A program made the position numbers and the translations under genes. The notes under the pieces were generated by a model that had not been told where the DNA came from, did no database searches, and saw only the letters and a program-made list of their open reading frames with translations. A stretch of 63,698 bases of DNA, taken from Terriglobia bacterium (GTDB lineage Bacteria; Acidobacteriota; UBA6911). The stretch is taken from contig JAIQGI010000041.1 of NCBI GenBank assembly GCA_020072565.1, forward strand, positions 1 to 63,698, read 5' to 3'. How positions within the stretch are numbered: the first letter of the stretch is position 1; each line of letters opens with the position of its first letter. Shown piece after piece: positions 8,550-17,514 of the stretch.

Positions 8550-8765
8550 TCAGAAAGAATATTTGAGGGCGATCTCAATTTCGCGCGCGCGCCCGGCGCC
8601 GAAGATTTTTCCGAACACGGAAGTTCCGAAAGTGGATTCGGGTTCCTCGAAATTGGTGTTGTTGAAGGCATTGAATAACTGCACGCGGAATTCAACCATG
8701 CTCCCGCCCTCGCCGATCCGCGTCCTCTTGATCAGGCTGATGATTTTTGCGGGCGAAATGGCATG
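8550..8765 (-). pseudogene. C-terminal remnant of a TonB-receptor-like (Oar-type) barrel
   Basis: The minus-strand frame contains VEFRVQLFNAFNNTNFEEP and ends GAGRAREIEIALKYSF. This is the usual finish of large Acidobacteria Oar-like TonB-dependent barrels (FRAEFFNxFNHxNF...ARQIQFALKxxF), including the terminal aromatic residue that signals outer-membrane insertion. The remaining roughly 1,000 residues are missing, and the next intact gene starts close by on the other strand. It is a leftover 3' end. Confidence 0.6.
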
Positions 8766-8909
8766 ATATGATGGCGGTAGAAACTAAATGTATCCGTCGG
8801 GTCTCTGTTCCACAGAGGCCGATAGAGCAAGTCGGCTGATGCCTGCCCTTCTGGCCGCTTGTCTGAACCGGAGCGGTCTCAGCCGCGCGATGATGATCAA
8901 TGGAGCATC

Positions 8910-9692
8910 ATGGAACGCCCCCCAAACGGGCTTTTGACGATTCTCTTGTTGTTTGCGGTCTGCGCCGCGCTCGCGAATCCTGGGACTCACCGTCCATTTC
9001 CGCGTGCCGAAATCGATGTCCGCAAGATCATCGATCGCATTGACCGCATTTTCAGAGGCAACTCGTCGATCGGCACGATGGAGATGTCCGTGGTTACGAG
9101 CCACTGGCGCCGTGACATGACTCTGGCTATATGGTCCGAAGGGACAGACAAAGTCCTGGTGAAGGTTCTGGCGCCGAAGAAGGAGGCCGGGACGGCGACC
9201 TTGAAAGTCGGTTCGGACATCTGGAATTACCTGCCGAAAATCGATCGCACCATCCGGATCCCCACTTCGATGATGATGGCCTCGTGGATGGGCTCTCATT
9301 TCACCAACGACGACCTGGTGAAGGAGAGCCGCCTCGTACGGGATTATGACATCAAGCTTTCGTTCGACGGCGCCCGCGACGGTCAGGAGGTTTACGAATT
9401 CACGTTGACCCCATTGCCGCAGGCGCCGGTCGTCTGGGGGCGCATCACCATGGTGGTCCGCAAGAACGACTTGATGCCCCTTGGGGCGAAGTATTATGCG
9501 GAAGACGGCCGGCTCAAGCGCACCTTGGTGTTCTCCCAGTTTCGGGAGCTGGGAGGGCGGCTGGTTCCGAGTGTCATGCACATGACCCCGGAAGATAAGC
9601 CGGGGGAATATACCGAGATACGATATACCGAACTCAAATTCGACATCCCTCTGCCGCCGGACACGTTTTCGCTGGCAGCGTTGCGCAAATAA
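8910..9692 (+). CDS. LolA-like outer-membrane lipoprotein-sorting protein
   Basis: A 260-residue exported protein with a signal peptide (MERPPNGLLTILLLFAVCAA). It is followed by a domain of the LolA-like 'outer membrane lipoprotein-sorting' group: MEMSVVTSHW, KVLVKVLAPKKEAGTATLKV, IWNYLPKIDRTIRIP, then repeated beta strands. Such proteins have an open half-barrel that can hold lipids. The ATG at 8910 is preferred to one at 8859 because the signal peptide then sits at the N-terminus. It is the first gene of a tight operon with two permeases, an ATPase and an outer-membrane barrel, and likely acts as the periplasmic carrier. The cargo is unknown. Confidence 0.8.
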   Translation: MERPPNGLLTILLLFAVCAALANPGTHRPFPRAEIDVRKIIDRIDRIFRGNSSIGTMEMSVVTSHWRRDMTLAIWSEGTDKVLVKVLAPKKEAGTATLKVGSDIWNYLPKIDRTIRIPTSMMMASWMGSHFTNDDLVKESRLVRDYDIKLSFDGARDGQEVYEFTLTPLPQAPVVWGRITMVVRKNDLMPLGAKYYAEDGRLKRTLVFSQFRELGGRLVPSVMHMTPEDKPGEYTEIRYTELKFDIPLPPDTFSLAALRK

Positions 9693-9702
9693 ACAGGAAG
9701 AG

Positions 9703-10974
9703 ATGAGCGCGCTTTGGGTCGCACCACGGCTGGGCTGGCGCAATCTTTGGCGAAATCCGCGGCGCAGCATGATCACGCTGGCGGCGATTGCCGCGGCCTA
9801 TGCGTTTCTCATTGGCCTGATCGGCCTCATGGAAGGGCTCAAGGACCAATTGCTCCGTAACGGCACCCGTCTCCAGCTGGGTGACTTTCAGATCCACGAC
9901 AGCAGCTACCTCCCGGACCGGAACATCAACGACACCATAGGTGGGGACGAGGGAGTCGATCTGCAAGCGCTGCTTGCCCGCGTCTCCACGCAACCCGAGA
10001 TCGAGGGCCTTTCTCCCCGCGTTTATGGATTCGGTTTGCTTTCCACCGGTTCCTTCTCGTCCGGGGCCCAGATCCTCGGCGTCGAGCCCGCCGCCGAACT
10101 GAGCGTGACCACTCTCCTGCGTGGGCTCCTTCCGGGGAGCGGCTTTCCCGCGAAGGGCGGGCGGGGGTTGATCCTCGGGCATGCGCTGGCAGAAGAGATC
10201 CACGCCAAAATCGGCGTCGAGGTGGCTGTGGTGACCCAGGCCGCCGACGGCACTCTGGGCAATGACCTGTTCCAAGTCGTCGGCATCCTGCGCACCGGTT
10301 TGACCTATCAGGACCGGTCCCTCGCGGTGACTCACGGGAGCGATTTGCAGGAGCTGCTGGCGTTGGCGCCGGGCCGCATCCACGAACTGGCGGGGCGAAT
10401 CCGGGATCCGCTCCTCGCCGACGGGATTTGCGCCCGTTTGAACGGCTCCCGGGTGCTGCCGCCGCGCTCGCAGGCCCGGAGTTGGGGGGACCTGTCGCCC
10501 CAGTTACGGGACTATGTGAAATTGAGCGAAAGCACGAACGGGTTCATGATATTCATGGTGGCTCTGTTCGCGGCGTTCGGAGTCCTCAACACCACGATGA
10601 TGGCCGTGTTCGAGAGGACCCGCGAAATCGGCATGCTCGGGTCTCTCGGCATGCATCCGGCACTGATTCTCTTTACCATTCTGCTCGAGAGCCTGTTCCT
10701 CACCATGCTGGGATTGGCAGGAGGCTTCGGCATCGGGGCACTGATGATGTCCTATTTGACGGGCCATGGATTGGATTTGAGCCGGTGGATTGGCGAGGTT
10801 TCGATGTTGGGCACCCGGATGGATCCCATTCTGAAGGGCGCATGGGTCTGGGACCAGGTGATCTGGGCCGCCGCAGGTTTGATCGCGGCCACGCTGTTCG
10901 CGGCCTTTCTGCCCGCGCGCCGCGTAGCCTGGATGCGGCCCGTAGCCGCATTGACTGCGCCGACGGAAGGCTGA
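9703..10974 (+). CDS. FtsX/LolC-type ABC permease
   Basis: A 423-residue permease with the MacB/LolC architecture: a short cytoplasmic N-terminus (WRNLWRNPRRS), TM1 at about 22-42, a periplasmic domain of roughly 220 residues, and three C-terminal helices around 270-292, 320-345 and 385-412. The loop after TM2 carries FERTREIGMLGSLGM, the coupling motif that contacts the ATPase. It starts 11 bases after the LolA-like gene and ends 7 bases before the second permease. Two different permeases plus one ATPase match the LolCDE layout, where lipid-anchored cargo is extracted from the inner membrane. Confidence 0.88.
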   Translation: MSALWVAPRLGWRNLWRNPRRSMITLAAIAAAYAFLIGLIGLMEGLKDQLLRNGTRLQLGDFQIHDSSYLPDRNINDTIGGDEGVDLQALLARVSTQPEIEGLSPRVYGFGLLSTGSFSSGAQILGVEPAAELSVTTLLRGLLPGSGFPAKGGRGLILGHALAEEIHAKIGVEVAVVTQAADGTLGNDLFQVVGILRTGLTYQDRSLAVTHGSDLQELLALAPGRIHELAGRIRDPLLADGICARLNGSRVLPPRSQARSWGDLSPQLRDYVKLSESTNGFMIFMVALFAAFGVLNTTMMAVFERTREIGMLGSLGMHPALILFTILLESLFLTMLGLAGGFGIGALMMSYLTGHGLDLSRWIGEVSMLGTRMDPILKGAWVWDQVIWAAAGLIAATLFAAFLPARRVAWMRPVAALTAPTEG

Positions 10975-10980
10975 GACACT

Positions 10981-12228
10981 GTGAGGGTCCTGTTCACGAT
11001 CGCATGGAGAAACATCTGGCGGCACACGCGGCGCACACTCCTGACGGTGGGCACGGTGGCCCTCGGCTTGATGTTGCTCTTGCTTTCCGTTGGACTCGGC
11101 GACGGCGGACACTACCAGATGATCGACAGCGCAGTCAGGCTCGGCTCCGGCCACGTGGTAATTCAGGCGCCGGGCTATCAGCAGTCGCGGGGTGTCGCCA
11201 AGCTGATCGACGGCGGTGCGCAACGCCGGGCATTGGCGATGCTCGACACCGTCCACGACCGCTTCGCAATCCGGACCGTGCTCAGGCGGGTCTTCGCGTC
11301 AGGTCTCGCCGCTTCAGCCGAGGATTCCGCCGGGGTGCAAATGATCGGCATCGAGCCGGCCCGGGAAGAGGCGGTATCGCGCTTTGCCGAAAAGCTGGTC
11401 GAAGGCAGGTTTCTCGAATCCGATGATTCGGATGATGTAGTTCTCGGCAGCGGAGTCGCGCGCAGGCTCGCGCTCAGGCCGGGGGACAAGCTCGTCCTCA
11501 CCGTCCAGGAAGTCGGCGGCGCGGAGCTTCAGTCGATGCTGGTGCATGTCGGCGGGGTGATGCGGACCGGGATGGAGGATTTCGACGAATCGGTCCTTCT
11601 GCTGCCGCTGGTCACGGCGCAGCGTTTTTTCAGGATGGGCGAAGGGGTGCATCAGGTTGCCATGCTGATTGCGGACAGCCGTCTTGCGGAGCCTCTGGCG
11701 CGTCTCGGCCGGGAACAGCTCCCCGGCCTTGATGTGCTGACCTGGGCGCAGGCGCTGCCCGAGCTCAATGACTTCATCCGCGTCGACGACGCCGGCAACT
11801 ATCTGTTCAACACGGTCTTCTTTGTGCTGATTGCCTTCCTGGTGCTGAACACGCTACTGATGTCCGTGCTGGAACGGAAACGCGAGTTTGCGCTGCTCGA
11901 CGCCCTCGGGCTCACACCCGATCGCCGCTTTTCCATGATCATGCTGGAGGCAGGCTTCATCGCCCTTCTGTCGGCCGCCTTCGGCGCTGCGCTCGGATTG
12001 CTGGGCCACCTGTACTTTGCCGTCCATGGGATGCCGATAGACTGGTTCTACTCGGGCGAGATCTCGGCGGCAGGAGTTGCCTTCGATCCTGTCATCTACT
12101 CCAATCTGTCGGGGAACAGGATTCTCGGCTGCATCGGTCTTGTTTTTCTCTTAACCCTTCTGCTGGCCCTGATCCCCGCACGGCGGGCGGCGCGGCCGGC
12201 GGAGGCCTATCTGCTGGGGCGGACCTGA
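10981..12228 (+). CDS. FtsX/LolE-type ABC permease
   Basis: A 415-residue second permease of the same class, with a GTG start. It has WRNIWRHTRR before TM1, a large periplasmic domain, the coupling motif LERKREFALLDALGL in the first C-terminal loop, and a last helix ending at PARRAARPAEA. It differs enough from the preceding permease to form a heterodimer rather than a recent duplicate. The stop codon overlaps the ATPase start (TGATG), so the genes are translationally coupled. It is proposed to be one half of the LolCDE-like complex. Confidence 0.88.
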   Translation: MRVLFTIAWRNIWRHTRRTLLTVGTVALGLMLLLLSVGLGDGGHYQMIDSAVRLGSGHVVIQAPGYQQSRGVAKLIDGGAQRRALAMLDTVHDRFAIRTVLRRVFASGLAASAEDSAGVQMIGIEPAREEAVSRFAEKLVEGRFLESDDSDDVVLGSGVARRLALRPGDKLVLTVQEVGGAELQSMLVHVGGVMRTGMEDFDESVLLLPLVTAQRFFRMGEGVHQVAMLIADSRLAEPLARLGREQLPGLDVLTWAQALPELNDFIRVDDAGNYLFNTVFFVLIAFLVLNTLLMSVLERKREFALLDALGLTPDRRFSMIMLEAGFIALLSAAFGAALGLLGHLYFAVHGMPIDWFYSGEISAAGVAFDPVIYSNLSGNRILGCIGLVFLLTLLLALIPARRAARPAEAYLLGRT

Positions 12229-12941
12229 TGGCAGGCAACGAGTATGTCATCAAACTGGATAGCGTGTCCCGCGTGTACCGCCAGGGCGACCAGGCGGTCC
12301 ACGCGCTCGATCATGTCAGCCTGCGCATCCGGCCGGGTGAAATGGTAGTTGTAGCCGGACCCTCCGGATCGGGCAAAACCACGCTGCTAAACGTTGCCGG
12401 CGGGCTGGATCGGCCTACGGAAGGGAAGGTGTGGCTCGAAGAGCACGACTTGACTTCCATGAGCAGGCGGGCATTGGCGCAACTCCGCCTGCACGCGATC
12501 GGTTTCGTGTTTCAGGCCTACAACCTGATCCCCGTGCTGAGCGCGGAGGAAAACGCGGAATTCATCCTCTTGCTCCGCGGCGTGCCGGCAGCGGCGCGGC
12601 GGGCAAAGGTGCGGGCGGCGCTGGAAGCCGTCGGCCTGCAAGGGCTGGAGCACCGGCGCCCGCACCAGCTTTCCGGCGGCCAGCAGCAGCGCGTAGCCGT
12701 TGCCCGCGCCATCGTCGCCGAACCGGCCCTGGTCCTGGCCGACGAACCAACGGCCAATCTCGACAGCGTGGCTGCCACTGCCTTACTGGACCTGATGGTG
12801 ATCTTGAACCGGGAACAGGGGACGACGTTCCTCTTTTCGACGCATGATCCGCGGGTCATGCAGCGGGCGCGCCGCGTGATCAAGATGATGGACGGCCGCA
12901 TCGCGAGCGATGAGACCATTCCGAAGGGTGACCAGGCATAA
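12228..12941 (+). CDS. LolD/MacB-type ABC transporter ATPase
   Basis: A 237-residue ATPase with Walker A GPSGSGKTT (44-52), the Q-loop region FVFQAYNLIP, signature LSGGQQQR (148-155), Walker B LVLADEP and the D-loop ANLDS. Its sequence is of the LolD/FtsE/MacB type, which drives mechanotransmission by FtsX-type permeases rather than pumping through a channel. It overlaps the permease upstream (TGATG) and the barrel gene downstream (TAATG), placing all five genes in one transcript. Confidence 0.93.
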   Translation: MAGNEYVIKLDSVSRVYRQGDQAVHALDHVSLRIRPGEMVVVAGPSGSGKTTLLNVAGGLDRPTEGKVWLEEHDLTSMSRRALAQLRLHAIGFVFQAYNLIPVLSAEENAEFILLLRGVPAAARRAKVRAALEAVGLQGLEHRRPHQLSGGQQQRVAVARAIVAEPALVLADEPTANLDSVAATALLDLMVILNREQGTTFLFSTHDPRVMQRARRVIKMMDGRIASDETIPKGDQA

Positions 12942-14149
12942 TGCATTCGGAAATCGGCCGTTGCCTTAAGATCGCTGGTCTGCTGCTGGCCGCCGTTGCG
13001 GCCCAGTATCCGCCCCCCTTGCATGCGCAGCAGTTCTCCTGGGGGGCATCGGTGCGCGGCTATGAGTTCCTGCGGATCGAGGATTCGCCGGGGGCGACGC
13101 GCCGGGATGCGGAGTTTTCAATCTTCCGCCTGACCACCGGCTTTGAGATCACGCCCAGGATCAAGCTCGAGAGCCACGCGATTGCCAGCCTGCTTTCGCC
13201 GCCCTTCTCGGTTGCTGCGCGCGTGGCTACCTCCGACACATTCCGCTACCTGCCTTTGCAGCATTCCTCTCTGACCGGGAATAGCGCGAACTTCACTGCC
13301 GGCTTCGACCGCCTCAATCTCCAGCTCGATCTCAAGTCCGTCCGGATCGTCGCGGGCCGCCAGCCGATTACCTGGGGCGTATCCTATTTCTGGCCGGTGA
13401 TGGATCTGTTCGCTCCCTTTGCCCCCGAGCGCGTCGACCGTGATTACAAGCCCGGCGTGGACGCCGTCCGCTTCACGATTCCGATAGGATCCTATTCCGA
13501 GATCGACGTGGTCGGAGGTTCACTGGGTTCTTCTCCCTCCAGGGATTGGGCCGCCGGCACGCTTGCGCGCATTCATGCGGGCCGTGTCGATTTGGGATTC
13601 ATGGGGGGCAAATTCCATGGCGATACGGTGGCGGGGGGATTTTTTACCTCATCGTTGAGCGGCACCGGGTTCCGCGGCGAGCTGACCTGGACCCATTCGG
13701 GTGATCCGCAGGATCCGGCCCGCAGCCGCCCGAAATTCTGGCGCGGCACTCTCGGCGCGGACCGGCAATTGACCCCTACGGTAACGTTGACGCTGGAACT
13801 GGCCTGGAACGGATATGGCGTGGCCGACCCCTCCGGGTACCTCTCCCTGATCGGGGCCGATCGAGTGCTGCGCGGCGAGGTCACCGGCCTGGGGAGGATC
13901 TATGCGGGCGCATCAACGACTTGGCAGTTCCATCCCCTCTGGGTATTTGCCAATACGATCCTCGTGAATGGAAACGACCCTTCCGCGCTCTGGGTGCCCA
14001 CCTTCACATGGTCCACGGGCAACAACTCCGATGTTCTCCTCGGCGCCCAGGTCAGCATCGGCAGCCGTCCCGCCCCCGGACCGGTTCCGCGCAGCGAGTA
14101 CGGTTCGATTCCGGCCAACCTCTTTGCCGGTTTCAAGAAATACTTCTGA
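12941..14149 (+). CDS. Outer-membrane beta-barrel protein
   Basis: A 402-residue exported protein with a signal peptide (residues 1 to about 29, ending LHAQQ). It then has alternating polar/aromatic strands throughout and a C-terminal phenylalanine (NLFAGFKKYF), the outer-membrane assembly signal. It also contains a porin-like GRQPITWGVSYFWPV strand. No named family was recognised with certainty. Translational coupling to the LolD-like ATPase suggests it is the outer-membrane end of a route made of inner-membrane ABC complex, periplasmic LolA-like carrier and this barrel. An alternoative is that it is a passenger cargo protein. Confidence 0.75.
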   Translation: MHSEIGRCLKIAGLLLAAVAAQYPPPLHAQQFSWGASVRGYEFLRIEDSPGATRRDAEFSIFRLTTGFEITPRIKLESHAIASLLSPPFSVAARVATSDTFRYLPLQHSSLTGNSANFTAGFDRLNLQLDLKSVRIVAGRQPITWGVSYFWPVMDLFAPFAPERVDRDYKPGVDAVRFTIPIGSYSEIDVVGGSLGSSPSRDWAAGTLARIHAGRVDLGFMGGKFHGDTVAGGFFTSSLSGTGFRGELTWTHSGDPQDPARSRPKFWRGTLGADRQLTPTVTLTLELAWNGYGVADPSGYLSLIGADRVLRGEVTGLGRIYAGASTTWQFHPLWVFANTILVNGNDPSALWVPTFTWSTGNNSDVLLGAQVSIGSRPAPGPVPRSEYGSIPANLFAGFKKYF

Positions 14150-14163
14150 CCTGTTCCGAAAAT

Positions 14164-14235
14164 CGGGAAATGGGGACGCAAACCATTTGTCCACAGCTCC
14201 GGGAAATGGGGACGCAAACCATTTGTCCACAGCCC
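14164..14235. repeat. Two tandem 36-bp repeats with a GGAC...GTCC core
   Basis: The unit beginning CGGGAAATGGGGACGCAAAC and ending ATTTGTCCACAGC occurs at 14164 and again at 14200. Each contains GGGGAC and GTCC arms that could pair. It lies 15 bases after the barrel gene stop, between convergent genes. It resembles other GGAC-cored palindromes in the window. Confidence 0.7.
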
Positions 14236-14312
14236 TGATCATGCTTCGGGGCACTTTGAGCTCCTGGAGTTCCCGGCAGTTCGGAACATGGAGTTCTTGG
14301 CTGTGAGGCCTG

Positions 14313-15401
14313 TCACCTGGCAGATTTCTGGCGCGAGGGCAAAGAGGGCACCACAACCCGGACTGTGCCGAAGCCCCCTTCGCGATTACGGCTATAGCGC
14401 AGGTCGCGGAGTAATACGGCCATCCCTTTCGGCGCTGACTCGACGGTAACAACGGGAAAACGGGCAAAGCGGGCGAGATCGGCCATTTTGGGATCCGCCA
14501 GGGAATTCCGGAAGTAAGGATCTTCGAGGTTCTTCAGCACCATCTCAAGCCGCGGCGGCTGCCGGTGCCAGTCCCCCAGGCCGGAATCCGAAATGTAGTA
14601 CCGGTCCGGCGCCTGCAAGATGACTGTCCAGCGCAGCGGGGATTGCGGGCGTCCCGGAATGACATCGATCCGTTCCAGCGGCCCGGTAACGAGTTCGGGA
14701 CCCACGGAGTGAGCCTCGACGACAACAACTTGGCGTGCGGCGGCCAGGGCGCCAAGGTAGAGGGCCAGGGCCAGCAGAGCCGCACGCGCCGGAAGGAAGC
14801 CATGATCGAGCAGCATGCGAGCGATGCCCAGGCAGATGGCGACTCCCGCTATCCACAGGAGAGCTGTAACCGGCGACCAGCCCAGGATCACGATCAGCAG
14901 ACCAAGCAGGCCCAGGACCATCCAGGCGGCGCGGCCGCGATTCGAGCGTGCCAGCGGAGCGAGAGCGCAACCCAGGATCAGCCAGATCCAGAGATCAAGA
15001 ATCGTGAGCAGATCCCCGTATACTCTCGCGGAGCTGAACGGCAGCAGCGGCCGGATTCCGTAGTCGTTCAGGAAATCGAAGGCCGGGTGCGTCATCATGC
15101 CGGCCAGGGAAAGCCCCCAGAGCGGCATGAGAGCCGGCGCACGGACTGCTCCGGGGCTCCTGAACCGATAATAGAGCCAGAGCGCGCCCGCCAGGCAGAG
15201 CGACAGGCCGATGATCCCAACCGGAGTGTGGGATACCCCGCGGTGCACATCGAGGTAACTGCCCCTGCCCAGCTGCCACAGGATTTCGGCATCCGGAAGG
15301 TTCGCGCCGATCAGAAGCGCGGGCACGGCAAGCGCCGTCTTTTTCCCCAATCCTGCCCTTGCAAGCGACAGGCCGATCAGCGTGTGCGTTACATTGTCCA
15401 C
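14313..15401 (-). CDS. YdjM-like (DUF457) inner-membrane protein
   Basis: A 362-residue membrane protein beginning MDNVTHTLIGLSLARAGLG, with GANLPDAEILW and HRGVSHTPVG. These histidine/aspartate motifs define the YdjM/YbcI family, often annotated as metal-dependent hydrolases. Six to eight hydrophobic segments cover residues 20-230. The C-terminal 130 residues are soluble and include a strand-rich region (DVIPGRPQSPLRWTVILQAP) seen in longer family members. The role is unknown; LexA-regulated relatives exist in enterobacteria. It is a lone gene converging on the barrel operon. Confidence 0.75.
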   Translation of the reverse strand: MDNVTHTLIGLSLARAGLGKKTALAVPALLIGANLPDAEILWQLGRGSYLDVHRGVSHTPVGIIGLSLCLAGALWLYYRFRSPGAVRAPALMPLWGLSLAGMMTHPAFDFLNDYGIRPLLPFSSARVYGDLLTILDLWIWLILGCALAPLARSNRGRAAWMVLGLLGLLIVILGWSPVTALLWIAGVAICLGIARMLLDHGFLPARAALLALALYLGALAAARQVVVVEAHSVGPELVTGPLERIDVIPGRPQSPLRWTVILQAPDRYYISDSGLGDWHRQPPRLEMVLKNLEDPYFRNSLADPKMADLARFARFPVVTVESAPKGMAVLLRDLRYSRNREGGFGTVRVVVPSLPSRQKSAR

Positions 15402-15601
15402 TCGGGATCCACCAATCAGTTCATCAGACCGTTCGTGAATGCGACGTGACCTGGCCGCATCATGACCGCCGAGTGTCTGACATTGAGTAGCACATTGTCA
15501 ATCGTCTACATGCGGCCGGAGTTGAAATAATAGGCAATTGCTTGTGAGGTTCTGAGCATAGGCAGCAAGGGTTGCCGGGGAGAGGATGGGGAATTCTCCC
15601 T

Positions 15602-17389
15602 TCAGGAGCCGACGGGAGCGGTCATGACCCGGTCGCGTCCTTCGCGTTTGGCGCGATAGAGCGCCTCATCCGCGGCCTGCAGCAGCGTATCCAGCCTGTT
15701 TCCGTGCTCGGGGAAAGCTGCCACGCCTATAGAGACAGTTATGTTGCCGAGGCTCTGCAGCCGGTGTTGCACGTTCAGGTGGCGGGCGCACTCCCGCAAT
15801 TGTTCCGCGCGCTGCCTGGACACTTCCAGCGTCGCTTCAGGGAGAATCAGGGCAAATTCCTCGCCGCCATATCGACAGGCAATATCGCAGGAGCGGATGC
15901 CCGCTTTAAGCACGCTGCTGAATTCTCTCAACATCATGTCCCCGGCATCGTGGCCAAAGCTGTCATTGAAGCGCTTAAAGTTATCGAGGTCGAGCATGAG
16001 GATACCCATGGATCGGGAACTGCGCATCGCACGGCGCAGTTCCAGCTCTACAGATTCCTCCATGTAGCGACGGTTGAAAAGACCCGTGAGAGGATCACGC
16101 ACCGATTGCTGGCGGAGGGCGTCGCGCAGCCTCAGGTTGGCCACGGCGAGAGAGATCTGATCGGCGACAGTGCCGGCCAGCTTTTGCCCCGCTTCGGACA
16201 TCCAGGCGGCCTCCCCATCGCCGCTGCCGCTGTTTCTCTGAAGATGAATGAGCCCGAGGGCCTCACCCTGGGCCATCAGAGGCAGGCAGACATACGGGCC
16301 CGTCATATCTCCGGCGTGGCGGCAACGCAATGCCGAGGCAGCGTCCTGAACGTGGTTCAACCGCCCTCGGCGCAGGGCCCAGCAGTCTGCCGGCGGGAAA
16401 ACCTGCTCATTTAACCGGGGCTCTCCCCACACGGCTGCTATCTCCACAATGTTGCGCGAATTGCTGATGACGCCCAACGCTCCCGAAACGGACGGAAGAA
16501 TATGAGGAACGCATTGGGCGATCACCTTGAACGCTTCTTCTGCGGTCTCGCAGGAATGCAAAAGATCGCCCAAGTCACTCAACCGGCCGATTTCCTGGGC
16601 ACGGCGTTCCAACTCATTGACGGAGTGCAGGAGCTCGCCATTCGAGCGCTGCAATGCCTGCTCGGTCTTTCTTACCTGGTCCATATCCCTGAAAATGATT
16701 ACACCGGCAGTTAGCAGTATGAGCCCGCAGAGCGCACTTCCAGTGAGAAGAGTGTAATAGGTCCGCCGGACATGCGCCTCAGCCACACGCTGGCGTTCAT
16801 CGAGAAGCCATTGCTCTCTGTCCGCCAGGCCGGCGAGGCGCCGGCGAATCTCATCGGTCAACTGTTTACTGCGGCCAGCCTGCATCAGCTCGACCGCGAT
16901 CCCGAACCCCTTATCCGGTCTTGATTCGACCACTCTTTGAGCCAGGGCAATACGCTCATTAATGAGTGGGCCCAGTTCATCGAGGCCGCGCCGCTGGCCG
17001 GGATCAGCCATCAGCAGATAAAGTTCCTTGATGGTCTCGTGGGCTGCGGCGATCCCCTGATCGTATGGGTGAAGGTACGATTCCTCCGGTGTGATAATGT
17101 ATGCGCTCTCCCCGATCTCAATCTCATCCAGCTGGGAGCGGAGATTGGACAGGTGTTCCATCACATGGCGGGTTTGCGTCACCCAGTTTCCGGTACCAAC
17201 GAGATCGGAGACCGTGCGGTAGGACACTACCCCGACGACCAGCAGAACCACGAAGGCCAGAACGAATCCCGCGCCGATCTTTCTTTCAACCGGCCAGCGG
17301 CCAAAAACACTATGGTTCAATTTAAGCTCCTTGTGACAGCGTGGATTTGAGACTGAAACGACCGGATTTGTCAAGCAGTCCTTCAGCAA
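15602..17389 (-). CDS. Membrane-bound diguanylate cyclase (CHASE3-like, GAF, GGDEF)
   Basis: A 595-residue signalling enzyme predicted to make cyclic di-GMP from two GTP. TM1 (about 38-57) and TM2 (about 210-233) bracket a helical periplasmic CHASE3-like sensor. A coiled coil (about 238-270) and a GAF domain (about 275-420) follow. The C-terminal GGDEF domain has the active-site motif GGEEF at 508-512 and an inhibitory-site motif RSCD at 499-502, so product feedback is expected. No EAL domain is present. No earlier or later ATG offers a better start. It stands alone, and neighbours give no hint of its target. Confidence 0.92.
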   Translation of the reverse strand: MLKDCLTNPVVSVSNPRCHKELKLNHSVFGRWPVERKIGAGFVLAFVVLLVVGVVSYRTVSDLVGTGNWVTQTRHVMEHLSNLRSQLDEIEIGESAYIITPEESYLHPYDQGIAAAHETIKELYLLMADPGQRRGLDELGPLINERIALAQRVVESRPDKGFGIAVELMQAGRSKQLTDEIRRRLAGLADREQWLLDERQRVAEAHVRRTYYTLLTGSALCGLILLTAGVIIFRDMDQVRKTEQALQRSNGELLHSVNELERRAQEIGRLSDLGDLLHSCETAEEAFKVIAQCVPHILPSVSGALGVISNSRNIVEIAAVWGEPRLNEQVFPPADCWALRRGRLNHVQDAASALRCRHAGDMTGPYVCLPLMAQGEALGLIHLQRNSGSGDGEAAWMSEAGQKLAGTVADQISLAVANLRLRDALRQQSVRDPLTGLFNRRYMEESVELELRRAMRSSRSMGILMLDLDNFKRFNDSFGHDAGDMMLREFSSVLKAGIRSCDIACRYGGEEFALILPEATLEVSRQRAEQLRECARHLNVQHRLQSLGNITVSIGVAAFPEHGNRLDTLLQAADEALYRAKREGRDRVMTAPVGS

Positions 17390-17514
17390 GCGGACGCATC
17401 GGTCTGGCGCTTGAAATCTCTTTGAATCGCCCCTTGCTTACGTAGTGATCGGACAGCAGTCGGCCGTTCCACTTCGGAGCGTATATCGGCGACCGGCTCG
17501 GAATCTACCGCGCA

